Assembly: GCF_023276435.1 (NCBI RefSeq)
Contig: NZ_JALLPO010000067.1
Coordinates: 1-36,532, forward strand
DNA length: 36,532 nucleotides
Source of the DNA: Sphaerisporangium perillae
GTDB taxonomy: Bacteria > Actinomycetota > Actinomycetes > Streptosporangiales > Streptosporangiaceae
Reading direction: 5' to 3'
In this document: positions 7,040-14,757 of the stretch, in pieces
Position numbering within the stretch: position 1 is the stretch's first letter
Layout of the letters: each line of letters begins with the position of its first letter
Notes under the pieces: generated by a model
What the model was told of the DNA's origin: nothing
The model's database searches: none
Seen by the model: only the letters and a program-made list of their open reading frames with translations
Translations under genes and position numbers: made by a program

Positions 7040-7641
7040 GTTTCGAGGAGCAGTTGCTGATGGATCTGAAAGCCGAATTCACCGCGCGGGAGAACCGACG
7101 CCGTCGCGCGGGGCGCCGCGTGTTCTTGGGGGTGGCGGCGGGGATCGCAGCGGCCGCGGCCATCGCGGTGCCGCTGGTAACGGGCACGGAGAGCCCGGCC
7201 TACGCGGTGAGCAAGAACGACGACGGCACGATCAGCGTGCAGGTCAACGAGTTCAAGGACGCCGACAAGCTGGAGCAGGACCTCAAGAAGATGGGCGTCA
7301 CCGCCGACGTCACCTATCTCAAGCTCAAGAAGACCTGCGCGATGGACAGGGGCACCCTCGTCGGGGGCACCCCCAAGACGATCCAGGAGTGGGGGGACTC
7401 CATCCACCACAAGGTGGTCGATGTCAACGGCGAGAAGGTCGAGATCCAGCCCCAGTACATCGGCAAGGGCCAGACCCTGGTGATGGAGATCGCCGAGTCG
7501 GGCCGCGTTCCCGAGGGGCCACGGGCCCTGTTGAGATTCCGCGGCCTGCTGGTCGAGGGCCAGGTCAAACCGTGCACCGTCATCGACGCGCACTATGAGG
7601 TGGACGGCAAGCCCGTGACCACCCCGCCGTCCGCGAGCTGA
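7036..7641 (+). CDS. single-pass membrane protein coupled to ECF sigma (putative anti-sigma or sensor)
   Basis: 201 residues. A short cytoplasmic part (MSFEEQLLMDLKAEFTARE, then RRRRAGRR, residues ~1-31) is followed by one hydrophobic helix (~32-54) and an extracytoplasmic domain of ~145 residues that includes DDGTISVQVNEFKDADKLEQ. This shape matches proteins encoded directly after ECF sigma factors in Actinobacteria. No ZAS zinc motif (HxxxCxxC) is visible, and the cytoplasmic part is short for a classical anti-sigma domain. It may therefore be a co-regulated surface protein instead. A strong hairpin follows 10 bp after the stop. Confidence 0.7.
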   Translation: MSFEEQLLMDLKAEFTARENRRRRAGRRVFLGVAAGIAAAAAIAVPLVTGTESPAYAVSKNDDGTISVQVNEFKDADKLEQDLKKMGVTADVTYLKLKKTCAMDRGTLVGGTPKTIQEWGDSIHHKVVDVNGEKVEIQPQYIGKGQTLVMEIAESGRVPEGPRALLRFRGLLVEGQVKPCTVIDAHYEVDGKPVTTPPSAS

Positions 7642-7651
7642 TCTCAACGAG

Positions 7652-7674
7652 CGCGGCGGCCGTCGGCCGCCGCG
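7652..7674 (+). terminator. hairpin terminator after sigma/membrane-protein operon
   Basis: A perfect 10-bp GC stem (CGCGGCGGCC / GGCCGCCGCG) with a 3-nt loop, 10 bp downstream of the stop at 7641. No U-tract follows, as is usual in high-GC actinomycetes. Confidence 0.65.
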
Positions 7675-7754
7675 TGCCTGCTCGGCGTCCTTCCCCAGCC
7701 AGCCTGCCCGGGGCTTCACGTCATGCGTAGCCATTCGTACAACAGTCTGACAGA

Positions 7755-7808
7755 GAGGGGGTGACCTGCCGGGTAGCCGGGGCGCATTGCTGCGGCCCCG
7801 GCCCCCTC
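7755..7808 (+). other. nested GC-rich hairpin of unknown role
   Basis: The outer arms GAGGGGG (7755-7761) and CCCCCTC (7802-7808) enclose an inner stem GCCGGGGC/GCCCCGGC (7776-7783 / 7795-7802, one base shared with the outer arm). It lies in a non-coding stretch between the sigma operon and the tRNA scar. It could be a second terminator, a structured RNA or part of a transposon end; nothing decides. Confidence 0.35.
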
Positions 7809-7946
7809 AGAGTGACGTGCGAGTTGGCCCCCGCATCCGGCTCAAGCACAGAGGAGAGGTGACGTCCTGGGTGGAGAACGGATCCACGAGGTGACAGGCA
7901 GATCGTCTCGCAGGTCAGCGGGCCCTACGAGGCGTGATCCATGCGA

Positions 7947-8032
7947 TTCCCAAGCTGACGGCGCGGGTTCGATTCCCGTCACCCGCTCCACGAGCGAAGG
8001 CCCAGGTCAGGGAAACGTATCCCGACCCGGGC
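7947..8032 (+). other. tRNA-Gly(CCC) 3' half with its terminator; attachment scar A
   Basis: From the anticodon loop (TTCCCAA, anticodon CCC) through GCGGGTTCGATTCCCG (T arm) and CACCCGC-T-CCA (acceptor strand, discriminator and CCA, ending 7990), this is the 3' half of a tRNA-Gly. An imperfect GC hairpin follows (8000-8034), the original terminator. The 5' half is absent: bases before 7947 do not pair to make anticodon, D or acceptor arms. Positions 7947-8013 match 14778-14844 (inverted) at 64 of 67 bases. A tRNA 3' half starting at the anticodon loop is the usual leftover of tyrosine-integrase insertion. Confidence 0.75.
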
Positions 8033-8034
8033 CC

Positions 8035-8361
8035 GTGCTCGCGTGTACCTCAACCGGCCGCCGTTCCTCGATCATTGAAGCCAACCTCACCCGCACCGAT
8101 CTACCAGAGCAACCACCGACCTCGGCGGTCCGAGGCGGAGCCTCTCCCCTCTCTGGTGCCGTGTCAGCTTGGGTTTGCCCTGGTTCGGGGGACATGCCGA
8201 TCCAGGTCCCACCACGGTCGGTGTGATCGCCTCAGACTCTGGGCAACCTCCCCCTATCCGGCCCGCAACCGCTGGTGCCTGCGTCGGCGGGACCACTCTT
8301 GCGCGGCACAGGCTCACGCACCTCCCACCGGCCCGGAAGCCGTGCCCCTGACGACGAAGGC
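8035..8361. other. stretch without a recognised gene
   Basis: About 330 bp between tRNA scar A and the Trypco2 gene. Frames on both strands are short and compositionally random. No promoter or repeat of note was seen. Confidence 0.3.
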
Positions 8362-8628
8362 TCAGCTGCGGGGCTCGAAAACGGGAGTCAGCGGGAAGGT
8401 GATGCGGTGGGTGTCGCCTCCTTTGGAGCCGCCCGCTTCGACAACTTCGAGCACCACGTCGTTCTCGCCCTTGCCGCCACGGGTGAGCTGGACCAGGACT
8501 TCGAGCTCCACCGTGCCGACGTTGAAGCGGATCTCTTCACCCAACACCTCGGCTCTGATGCGCGCCTTGCCTATTTCGCCCCGAATGACGTCGATCGCGT
8601 CAGCCAGTGACAGCGGCTCGTGTGCCAT
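8362..8628 (-). CDS. Trypco2 (trypsin-co-occurring domain 2) family protein
   Basis: 88 residues from ATG 8628, with an AGGA about six bases upstream. The whole protein is one small alpha-beta domain: SLADAIDVIRGEIGKAR, then EIRFNVGTVELEVLVQLTR, then NDVVLEVVEAGG, ending in THRITFPLTPVF. This pattern (N-terminal helix, FxxGxVELEF strand, THxxxxxLxP end) is the Trypco2 family, found beside trypsin-like proteases and effector-associated proteins in predicted conflict or signalling systems. No trypsin-like or other effector gene lies in this window, so it is an orphan here. Longer readings upstream of 8628 lack family features. Confidence 0.75.
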   Translation of the reverse strand: MAHEPLSLADAIDVIRGEIGKARIRAEVLGEEIRFNVGTVELEVLVQLTRGGKGENDVVLEVVEAGGSKGGDTHRITFPLTPVFEPRS

Positions 8629-8789
8629 CTCGTTCCTCTCCGAAGCCTTGCCCGCGCAAGCGGCCGATCCCGGTGGAGTCATTCCCGGCCGTCCCGACTC
8701 AGGTGACGACATTCCGGTACAAATTGCTGCAAAAAACATCAAGACCTGCCGAATAGGCCTTCTTCGCCGGATGGAGCCGTCGGTGCGGG

Positions 8790-8927
8790 ATGGTCTGCGT
8801 GACCGTGAAGGAGACGCGGGGAGGCGTCCGGACCGCCCTGCTGACGTTGCGGGACGCGGTCTCGGACGGGGCCTTCGACCACGCCATGTCACAACTGCCG
8901 GACGACTTTCAGAAGGTCACGGAGTGA
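8790..8927 (+). pseudogene. DUF2267 C-terminal fragment
   Basis: A 45-residue frame containing GVRTALLTLRDAVSDGAFDH, then AMSQLPDDFQ, the end of a DUF2267 repeat. It corresponds to the last ~35 residues of the intact DUF2267 protein encoded at 13709-14485 (FATLREAITDKEFFDMTVQL there) but is clearly diverged. The rest of the domain upstream is missing. It ends 23 bp from the converging glutamate decarboxylase gene. Confidence 0.55.
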
Positions 8928-8950
8928 GCAGTACGGAGCGGACCGGGCGG

Positions 8951-10354
8951 TCAGTGGTGGAAGCTCGTCGCGTTCTCCGGGCCGTACATGGGTCCTGGCT
9001 GCCTGTGCAGCCACGGCAGTAGGGTGCGCAGGTCGTCGACCAGCCGGTCGGCCAGATCGAGCGAGAACCCGTTGCGGCACACCACACGCAACACCGGCAG
9101 GTCCTGCCGGTTGGGCGGGAAGGTATAGGCCGGCACGAGCCAGCCCGACTCCCGGAGCCGCCGCGACACGTCGTACACGTTGAACTGAGTGACGTCGTCC
9201 GTGGTGGTGAAGGCGAACACCGGCAGTTGGTCGCCGCGGGTGAGCAGCCGGAAGCAGCCGAGCGCCTCGATCTTGCCCGACAGGTGTGTCGCCACCTCCC
9301 GGACGGCTCCCTGCACCTGGCGGAAGCCTTCCCGGCCGAGCCGGAGGAAGGTGTAGTACTGCGCGACGACCTGCGATCCGGGCCGGGAGAAGTTGAGCGA
9401 GAACGTGGGCACGTCGCCCCCGAGATAGTTCACGTGCTCGACCAGGTCCTCGGGGAGCGCTTCCTGGTCCCGCCACAGGACCCACCCGAGACCCGGGTAG
9501 ACCAGCCCGTACTTGTGACCCGAGGTGTTGATCGAGGCGACACGGGGAAGTCGGAAGTCCCACTCCAGTTCCGGCTCCAGGAAGGGAGCGATCATGCCGC
9601 CCGACGCGGCGTCCACATGCACGGGCACGGGCCACCCTGTGCGTTCCTCCAGCGCGTCGAGGGCGGCGCAGATGTCGGCGATCGGCTCGTAGCTCCCGTC
9701 CATCGTGGAACCCAGGACGGCCACCACGCCGATGGTGTTCTCGTCGCACTGTTCGGCGGCCTGTTCGGCGCCCAGATAGAACCGGTCGCCCTCCATCGGG
9801 ACCAGGCGGGGCTCCACCTCCCAGAAGTTGCAGAACTTCTTCCAGCACACCTGCACGTTGGTGCCCATCACCAGGTTGGGGCGTGCCCCGGCGGCGTGGC
9901 GATCGGCGTTGCGGCGCATCCAGCGGCGTTTCAGCGCCATCCCGCCGAGCATGCAGCCCTCGCTCGACCCGATCGTGGATGTCCCGAGCCGGGCTTCGGA
10001 CTCGGGAGCGTTCCACAGGTGGCGGAGCATCAGCATGCAACGCTGCTCGAGTTCCGCCGTCGCGGGATACTCGTCCCTATCGACGAGGTTCCTGTCGACG
10101 GTCTCGCCCATGAGCGCGTGCGCTTCCGGCTCCATCCAGGTCGTCACGAAGGTGGCAAGGTTCAGCCGCGGGTTCCCGTCCAGCATCAGCTCGTCGCGAA
10201 TCAGTCGGGCCGCGGTGGCCGGCGCCATGGGATCCTCCGGCAGCCGCCGCCGGGGAGGGAGCGACGTAACTCCGGCGACCGGGTCGGCCGCCCCGAACAG
10301 CGGGTTCACCCACACCGGTCGATGCCCATCGTTCGCGCCTTCCTGTGACGCCAC
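8951..10354 (-). CDS. gadB: glutamate decarboxylase
   Basis: 467 residues, typical for the PLP-dependent GadA/B family. It converts L-glutamate to GABA and CO2, consuming a proton. Visible marks: NPRLNLATFVTTWMEPEA, GSSEGCMLGGMALKRRW, HVDAASGG (Asp248 contacts the PLP ring), and SINTSGHKYGLVYPG with Schiff-base Lys281. The start is GTG 10354, giving MASQEGANDGHRPVWVNPLF; GGAGG about ten bases upstream and homolog length favour it over longer readings. It lies 137 bp downstream of the class II glutamine amidotransferase gene on the same strand, so the two may be co-expressed. The C-terminal pH-switch His pair seen in E. coli GadB (HxTH) appears here only as a terminal His-His. Confidence 0.93.
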   Translation of the reverse strand: MASQEGANDGHRPVWVNPLFGAADPVAGVTSLPPRRRLPEDPMAPATAARLIRDELMLDGNPRLNLATFVTTWMEPEAHALMGETVDRNLVDRDEYPATAELEQRCMLMLRHLWNAPESEARLGTSTIGSSEGCMLGGMALKRRWMRRNADRHAAGARPNLVMGTNVQVCWKKFCNFWEVEPRLVPMEGDRFYLGAEQAAEQCDENTIGVVAVLGSTMDGSYEPIADICAALDALEERTGWPVPVHVDAASGGMIAPFLEPELEWDFRLPRVASINTSGHKYGLVYPGLGWVLWRDQEALPEDLVEHVNYLGGDVPTFSLNFSRPGSQVVAQYYTFLRLGREGFRQVQGAVREVATHLSGKIEALGCFRLLTRGDQLPVFAFTTTDDVTQFNVYDVSRRLRESGWLVPAYTFPPNRQDLPVLRVVCRNGFSLDLADRLVDDLRTLLPWLHRQPGPMYGPENATSFHH

Positions 10355-10491
10355 CTCGACTCCCTCCGGCCGCCCGCCGAGCCCCCAGACTGGCAGCAAG
10401 TCTGGCAGGCGGCGCTTACAGCCCGGGAAAGCCACGGCTAAAGCCGGCGTATGGACCTCACGTCGTACCGGCGCTCCTCGCCCGCGGTCGA

Positions 10492-11328
10492 CTACTCGGG
10501 CAGCCTCGGCTGGAAGGGATACATTTCGGTAAAGCTGTGCTCGATCACGGTGTACGTCGACTCCGGAACCTCCAGCCACAGCCCGGGCAGGTCGCGCAGA
10601 GGTTCGGACACGACGACCCGCGCGTCCGCGGAGAGTTCCATGAACTCGAACACCTCCGGGTGAAGCTCCCGGAGACACTGCCTGTCAGTGCTGTGGAAGA
10701 GCGACCGGGACCGATGCTCGGTGGAATAGCGGAACGCCCACAGCCGCTCGCCGTCCGACGTGGCCACCGTCATCTGGACCGGGTGCGCTATGCCATGCGC
10801 CCGCCCCGTCTCCTCGACGAGACCGACCATCTGCTCCACGGCCCCCGGCGGGTCCCCGGACAGCCCGAGTGTGAGCGCCAGGAAGAACATGACCTCCGAG
10901 TCCGTGGACCCCTCGATCGCCGGATACAGGTCCGGTTGGATGGCCAGGACGAGTTCGCGTTTGAGCCGGCTGAACCCCGAAATCTCGCCGTTGTGCATCC
11001 ACAGCCACCTGCCGTACCGGAACGGGTGGCAGTTCGTCTGCTGTATCGCCGTTCCTGATGACGCCCGCACGTGCGCCATGAACAGTGGCGACCGGACGTG
11101 GCGTGCGAGTTCCCGGAGGTTCCGGTCGCCCCAGGCGGGCTTGGTGTCCTTGAACACGGCGGGTAGCGCCTCGCCGTCGCCGTAGTAGCCGACGCCGAAT
11201 CCGTCGCCGTTGACCGTCTCCACGCCGTACCTGGCGTGGAGACTCTGGTCGATCAGCGAGTGCTCCGGTTCGTAAACGAGCTTCTCGAGCGCGATCGGCG
11301 AGCCGGAATAGGCCAGGCAGCGGCACAT
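10492..11328 (-). CDS. class II glutamine amidotransferase
   Basis: 278 residues starting MCRCLAYSGSP, so the catalytic Cys2 is exposed after Met removal, as in all Ntn-type class II amidotransferases. Other family marks: NGDGFGVGYYG, FMAHVRASSGTAIQQTNCHPF with substrate-binding Arg, and WMHNGEISGFSRLKREL with the oxyanion Asn. No synthetase domain is attached, so the product ammonia either goes to an unseen partner or the protein acts as a glutaminase (YafJ-like). EgtC of ergothioneine synthesis has the same fold, but no egt genes are nearby. A TAGACA six bases before the ATG may be a leaderless -10 element. It lies upstream of gadB on the same strand. Confidence 0.85.
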   Translation of the reverse strand: MCRCLAYSGSPIALEKLVYEPEHSLIDQSLHARYGVETVNGDGFGVGYYGDGEALPAVFKDTKPAWGDRNLRELARHVRSPLFMAHVRASSGTAIQQTNCHPFRYGRWLWMHNGEISGFSRLKRELVLAIQPDLYPAIEGSTDSEVMFFLALTLGLSGDPPGAVEQMVGLVEETGRAHGIAHPVQMTVATSDGERLWAFRYSTEHRSRSLFHSTDRQCLRELHPEVFEFMELSADARVVVSEPLRDLPGLWLEVPESTYTVIEHSFTEMYPFQPRLPE

Positions 11329-11371
11329 GTCTGTTGTCTACCCTCGCCCTGGCGTGCGGAACTGAACCTCG

Positions 11372-11605
11372 TCAACCGAACAGGCCGGACTTGCCCGGGC
11401 GAGATCGACTGGCCGGCCCGCCGGCGCTCTTCGCCGCGATGTAGGCCGCCCAGGTGCCGTCGCTCTCCGTGGGCGGTCGCTGGCCCGCGCCCATGCAGGA
11501 GACGTGGATGAACCGCGGCACTCCGGCGTGCTCGGCCGCGTCGGCCATGAGGTTCCGCTCGGTCTCACTACGGGCGTTCCCCCTGAGGGTGATGTAATTC
11601 GACAT
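11372..11605 (-). pseudogene. truncated NAD(P)-binding (NmrA/SDR-like) protein
   Basis: 77 residues from ATG 11605. The central part, ETERNLMADAAEHAGVPRFI with HVSCMGAG after it, then DGTWAAYIAAKSA, matches the middle of atypical short-chain NAD(P)-binding proteins (YwnB/NmrA type), where V-S-S and Y-x-x-x-K carry function. The N-terminal GxxGxxG nucleotide loop and the C-terminal half are missing, so it is a stump. It lies 36 bp downstream of the aldo/keto reductase on the same strand and may still be transcribed with it. Confidence 0.5.
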
Positions 11606-11641
11606 CAGATGTTTCCTCGTCCGCCGACGTCGACGGGAGGC

Positions 11642-12475
11642 TCAGAGCCGCTCGAGCGGCCGCCGTGAGAGCGGCGGCGGGAACGCCGCATCCAGCAGCA
11701 GGAGATCGTCGTCGGTGAGCCGGATGGCCGCGGCCGCCGCGTTGTGCTCCACGTGGGCGGGCACGCCCGACTTCGGTATGGCGATCACGCCGTCGCTCCT
11801 GAGCACCCATGCGAGGGCCACCTGCGCCGGGGTCGCCTCATGGCGGTCCGCGACGTCGAGAAGCGCCTGGTGGCCGAGCAACCGGCCCTGTTCTATCGGC
11901 GAGTACGCCATGATCGGAATGCCGCGCTCGTGGCACCAGGGGATCAGCTCGTACTCGGGACCGCGCCTGGCGAGGTTGTAGAGGATCTGGTCGGTCTGCA
12001 CGGCCGAGCCGTCGGCGAGCGCGACGAGATCCTCCATGTCGGAGGCGTCGAAGTTGCTGACGCCCCACCACCTGATGTGCCCCGAGGCCACGAGCTGCTC
12101 GAAGGCGGCCAGTGTCTCCTCCAGCGGCACCCGGCCCCGCCAGTGGAGCAGGTAGAGGTCCAGCCGGTCGGTACCCAGACGGCGCAGGCTTCCCTCACAG
12201 GCGGCGATGGCGCCCGTGCGGGTCGCGTTCTGCGGCAGGACCTTGCTGACCAGGAACACCTCGTCGCGGTGGCCGGCGATCGCCCCGCCGACCAGGCGTT
12301 CCGCCCGGCCGTCGGCGTACATCTCGGCGGTGTCGATCAGGGTCATGCCGAGCTCCAGGCCCAGCCGCAGCGCCTTGATCTCGGTGTCCCACAGCGACGG
12401 GTCCTCGGCCATGCGCCAGGTTCCCTGGCCGAGGACCACGACCTGCTCGCCGGACGGCAGCGTAGTCGTACGCAT
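11642..12475 (-). CDS. aldo/keto reductase
   Basis: 277 residues, a complete (beta/alpha)8 NADPH-dependent reductase. The catalytic tetrad is intact: Asp48 (LIDTA), Tyr53 (EMYADG), Lys78 (VSKVLP) and His111 (LLHWRG). Cofactor-loop marks IAIPKSG and the WWGVSNFD and YNLARRG segments are also present. The ATG at 12475 has GGGGAGG at good spacing. The protein resembles the YeaE/2,5-diketogluconate reductase branch; the substrate cannot be read from sequence. It is divergent from the Gfo/Idh/MocA gene with a 72-bp gap, which suggests shared control in sugar or carbonyl metabolism. Confidence 0.92.
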   Translation of the reverse strand: MRTTTLPSGEQVVVLGQGTWRMAEDPSLWDTEIKALRLGLELGMTLIDTAEMYADGRAERLVGGAIAGHRDEVFLVSKVLPQNATRTGAIAACEGSLRRLGTDRLDLYLLHWRGRVPLEETLAAFEQLVASGHIRWWGVSNFDASDMEDLVALADGSAVQTDQILYNLARRGPEYELIPWCHERGIPIMAYSPIEQGRLLGHQALLDVADRHEATPAQVALAWVLRSDGVIAIPKSGVPAHVEHNAAAAAIRLTDDDLLLLDAAFPPPLSRRPLERL

Positions 12476-12534
12476 GGCTACCTCCCCAGGTGGCTACCAG
12501 CCAGCCTATGCTTCCGCGCAGGTGAGACCGCGTC

Positions 12535-12547
12535 TAGAGTGGACGGT
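12535..12547 (+). promoter_or_regulatory. leaderless promoter -10 element of oxidoreductase gene
   Basis: TAGAGT at 12535-12540 is followed by seven bases and the ATG at 12548, with no Shine-Dalgarno sequence. A weak -35 (TTCCGC) lies 17 bp upstream. Confidence 0.5.
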
Positions 12548-13429
12548 ATGGCGATCGCCATCGGCCTCACCGGTGCCGGGCACCGGGCGGCGAAGGTGCA
12601 CGCACCCGCCATCGCGGCGTGTGGCGGCGCGTACTTCGCGGGCATCTGGGCGCGGTCTCCGGACGCCACGCGCGTCCTCGCGGCCCGGTACGACGTGCCG
12701 GTGTTCGGCCGCTTCGACGAACTGCTCGACCACTGCGACGCGGTTGTGTTCGCTGTGCCGCCTCCCGTCCAGCCCGAGCTGGCGGAGGTCGCAGCGCGGC
12801 GGGGCAAGGCGTTACTCCTCGAAAGGCCCGTCGCCGGAGATCTGGCCGGCGCGGAGCGTCTGGCGGAGGCTGCCGAGGGGACCGTCTCGCAGCTCGCGCT
12901 GACCTGGCGTTACTCTCCGGTCATCCGCCGGTTCCTGTCCGGAGCCGTGCCGAAGACCTGGCCGAAGGGGGCCAGCGGCCGCGTCCTGGCGGCGGCCCCT
13001 CCCGATCCGCGCCCGTGGCGGAGAGGGCTGAGCGTTCTCCGCGGGGACCTCGGCCCCGACCTGCTGGATCTCCTCGACGCCGCGCTCGGCCGCGTGGTCG
13101 GCGTCCACGCCCACGGAGAGCCGACCGGCTGGTTCGGGATGATGTTCGAGCACGAGGGCGGGACGTACAGCGAGATCTCGATGTACGCCTCACCCGAGCC
13201 TGTGCGGCAACGAGCCGAGATCGAGGTGTTCGGTCCCGGCGGCGTGGCCGACATCGACGGCGTGGCGGCGACGGCCGGCCGGGGGGCCGTCGACACGATG
13301 TACCGGGAGTTCACGGACGCGGCGGAGCAACGCAGACGACACGAGCTGGACGCGGTCCGCGGCCTGCACCTCCAAGAGGTGATCGAGGCCACGGAGAGCG
13401 ACCTGCTCCACCGTGTCGCCCCTCCGTGA
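12548..13429 (+). CDS. Gfo/Idh/MocA-family oxidoreductase
   Basis: 293 residues from ATG 12548. The N-terminal Rossmann fold shows IGLTGAGHRA in place of GxGxxG, then AGIWARSPDATRVLAARYDV, DAVVFAVPPPVQPELAEVAA, and LLLERPVAG, where the canonical E-K-P is E-R-P. The C-terminal alpha/beta domain (~120-293) is shorter than the usual ~200 residues. The classical catalytic His/Lys (EKP lysine) is substituted by Arg, so its activity is uncertain. The family oxidises or reduces sugars and their derivatives with NAD(P). Divergent from the aldo/keto reductase. Confidence 0.8.
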   Translation: MAIAIGLTGAGHRAAKVHAPAIAACGGAYFAGIWARSPDATRVLAARYDVPVFGRFDELLDHCDAVVFAVPPPVQPELAEVAARRGKALLLERPVAGDLAGAERLAEAAEGTVSQLALTWRYSPVIRRFLSGAVPKTWPKGASGRVLAAAPPDPRPWRRGLSVLRGDLGPDLLDLLDAALGRVVGVHAHGEPTGWFGMMFEHEGGTYSEISMYASPEPVRQRAEIEVFGPGGVADIDGVAATAGRGAVDTMYREFTDAAEQRRRHELDAVRGLHLQEVIEATESDLLHRVAPP

Positions 13430-13644
13430 CGGAAGCCGGGTCAGCGCGCCACCGCCGCCATGGCGTGACGCTCTTGCCGTCCGCGGCGCAAGGTGTCGTG
13501 GCAGCGATGCCCTGCGTAGGTGCGTGGTCATGTGCTCCTCCCGGGACAGGCTCGGCCGACTGCGGTGCACACCCGTCCCGGGGAACCCAGGGCTACGGAA
13601 GTGTCATTTTCTGGAAACACCGCTTTGAGCTGGATATGCGTCCC

Positions 13645-13669
13645 CGTGGTCGGCGGGTAGCTGACCACG
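13645..13669 (+). promoter_or_regulatory. dyad upstream of DUF2267 gene
   Basis: CGTGGTC (13645-13651) and GACCACG (13663-13669) form a 7-bp inverted repeat 40 bp before the DUF2267 start. It may be an operator; the binding protein is unknown. Confidence 0.3.
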
Positions 13670-13708
13670 AGAAACCTATGCATGCTGTGACGAGTGAGGA
13701 GCGCGGAC

Positions 13709-14485
13709 GTGGACTACGAAGAGTTCCTCGAAATCGTGAGCCGCCAGACCGGCCTGGACGCCGAGGCCGCCGAGCGCGCCATACAGGCGACGCTCGAGAC
13801 GCTCGCGCGGCGCCTGTCGAAGGGCGAAAGCCGCGACCTGCTCCGGCAACTGCCCGCCGAGCTGAAGCCGTATGTCTACACGGACAAGGGCCCCGAGGCT
13901 TTCGACGTCGACGAGTTCCTCCGGCGCGTGGCCGAGCGGGAGCAGGTGGACGTCGAGGAGGCCGAACGGCACGCGCGAGCCGTCTTCTGGGCGCTGGGCG
14001 GCGCCCTGGACGCCAAGGAGGTGGCCGACCTGGCGGCGGACCTGCCGGAGGAATTCGACCCCCTGGTGGCCGAGGCCCAGCGGCGGCACGTGGAGGTCAT
14101 GCGGTCCTCGGAGTTCCTCAGCAGGGTCGCCAGACGGACCGGGCTCGACGCCGAGGGCGCCGAACGCGCCACCGCGGCCGTGCTGGAGACGCTCGCCGAG
14201 CGCATCGCCGCAGGCGAGGTTAGGGACCTCATCCGCGAACTGCCAGTCCGGCTGCACCCACCGCTGAGGCGGGGCATCGCCGGTCGCTCCGGCACGGCCA
14301 CACGGATGAGGCTGGAGGAGTTTCTGCGCCGGGTGGCTGAGCGGGAGGGCGTGTCCCTTGACCAGGCGCGGGAACATGCCGCCGCCGTGTTCGCCACATT
14401 GCGCGAGGCCATTACGGACAAGGAGTTCTTCGACATGACCGTCCAGTTGCCGGACGAGTACCGGGCCCTGCTTCCCCGTCCGTGA
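13709..14485 (+). CDS. DUF2267 tandem-domain protein
   Basis: 258 residues. Two DUF2267 units in tandem: residues ~1-125 (DYEEFLEIVSRQTGLDAEAA, LETLARRLSKGESRDLLRQL, then FLRRVAEREQVDVEEAERHA) and ~132-258 (EFLSRVARRTGLDAEGAERA, LAERIAAGEVRDLIRELP, then FLRRVAEREGVSLDQAREHA). DUF2267 proteins are small cytoplasmic helical proteins of unknown function, often near stress genes. GTG 13709 is preferred over GTG 13694 because GAGGAG lies at the right distance. The family repeats the phrase V(T/A)xLPxEFxxL, seen four times here. Confidence 0.85.
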   Translation: MDYEEFLEIVSRQTGLDAEAAERAIQATLETLARRLSKGESRDLLRQLPAELKPYVYTDKGPEAFDVDEFLRRVAEREQVDVEEAERHARAVFWALGGALDAKEVADLAADLPEEFDPLVAEAQRRHVEVMRSSEFLSRVARRTGLDAEGAERATAAVLETLAERIAAGEVRDLIRELPVRLHPPLRRGIAGRSGTATRMRLEEFLRRVAEREGVSLDQAREHAAAVFATLREAITDKEFFDMTVQLPDEYRALLPRP

Positions 14486-14709
14486 GCGGGCGACGGGCTC
14501 GTCGCTCCACGTACTCCATGAACCCCGGCAGGTCCTCGAAACCGCGTCAGAAGCAGGTCACAGTGGTTGCGGGCTTTCTGACCAACCCCATGGTCGGAGT
14601 GCCTGTGTGGCTGGCGGCTGTCGAATTGCTGCACCAGATCATGGGGGGAGGCCAGGGGTCGCCGTGGGGGTATATCTCCCCCGGCGGCCTCAGTACCAAG
14701 ATCGGCTGA
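14482..14709 (+). CDS. possible small protein overlapping DUF2267 stop
   Basis: A 75-residue frame from GTG 14482, overlapping the preceding stop by four bases (GTGA). The middle (VTVVAGFLTNPMVGVPVWLA) is hydrophobic and could form one membrane helix. No family is recognised, and there is no convincing ribosome site beyond coupling. Its tail reaches the first of the GGCACG repeats. This could be chance. Confidence 0.25.
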   Translation: MSGRRARRSTYSMNPGRSSKPRQKQVTVVAGFLTNPMVGVPVWLAAVELLHQIMGGGQGSPWGYISPGGLSTKIG

Positions 14710-14729
14710 TCTGGCACGAATCTGGCACG
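14709..14729 (+). repeat. ATCTGGCACG direct repeats (arm-type site candidates, left of scar B)
   Basis: Two exact copies of ATCTGGCACG at 14709-14718 and 14720-14729, an 11-bp period, placed 49 bp from scar B. Short tandem GGCACG motifs at one-helical-turn spacing next to a tRNA core resemble integrase arm-binding sites. Confidence 0.45.
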
Positions 14730-14757
14730 CGCGTGAGATCTAGCGCTGAAACGAAAC

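Noticed and set aside
7918..7990. a complete tRNA-Gly of the right length
   Set aside because: The 73-nt span ends in a good T arm and CCA end, but the 5' side makes only five of seven acceptor pairs and no D or anticodon stem, so only the 3' half is real.
10357..10678. N-terminal extension of glutamate decarboxylase
   Set aside because: The extra residues have no family similarity and a proper GGAGG-GTG start exists at 10354.
11744..12547. upstream extension of the Gfo/Idh protein
   Set aside because: The extension is antisense to the aldo/keto reductase and has no domain; the Rossmann fold starts at ATG 12548 behind a TAGAGT element.
12619..14223. 534-residue plus-strand frame
   Set aside because: It overlaps the Gfo/Idh and DUF2267 genes in another frame and is almost pure Arg/Gly/Pro/Ala.
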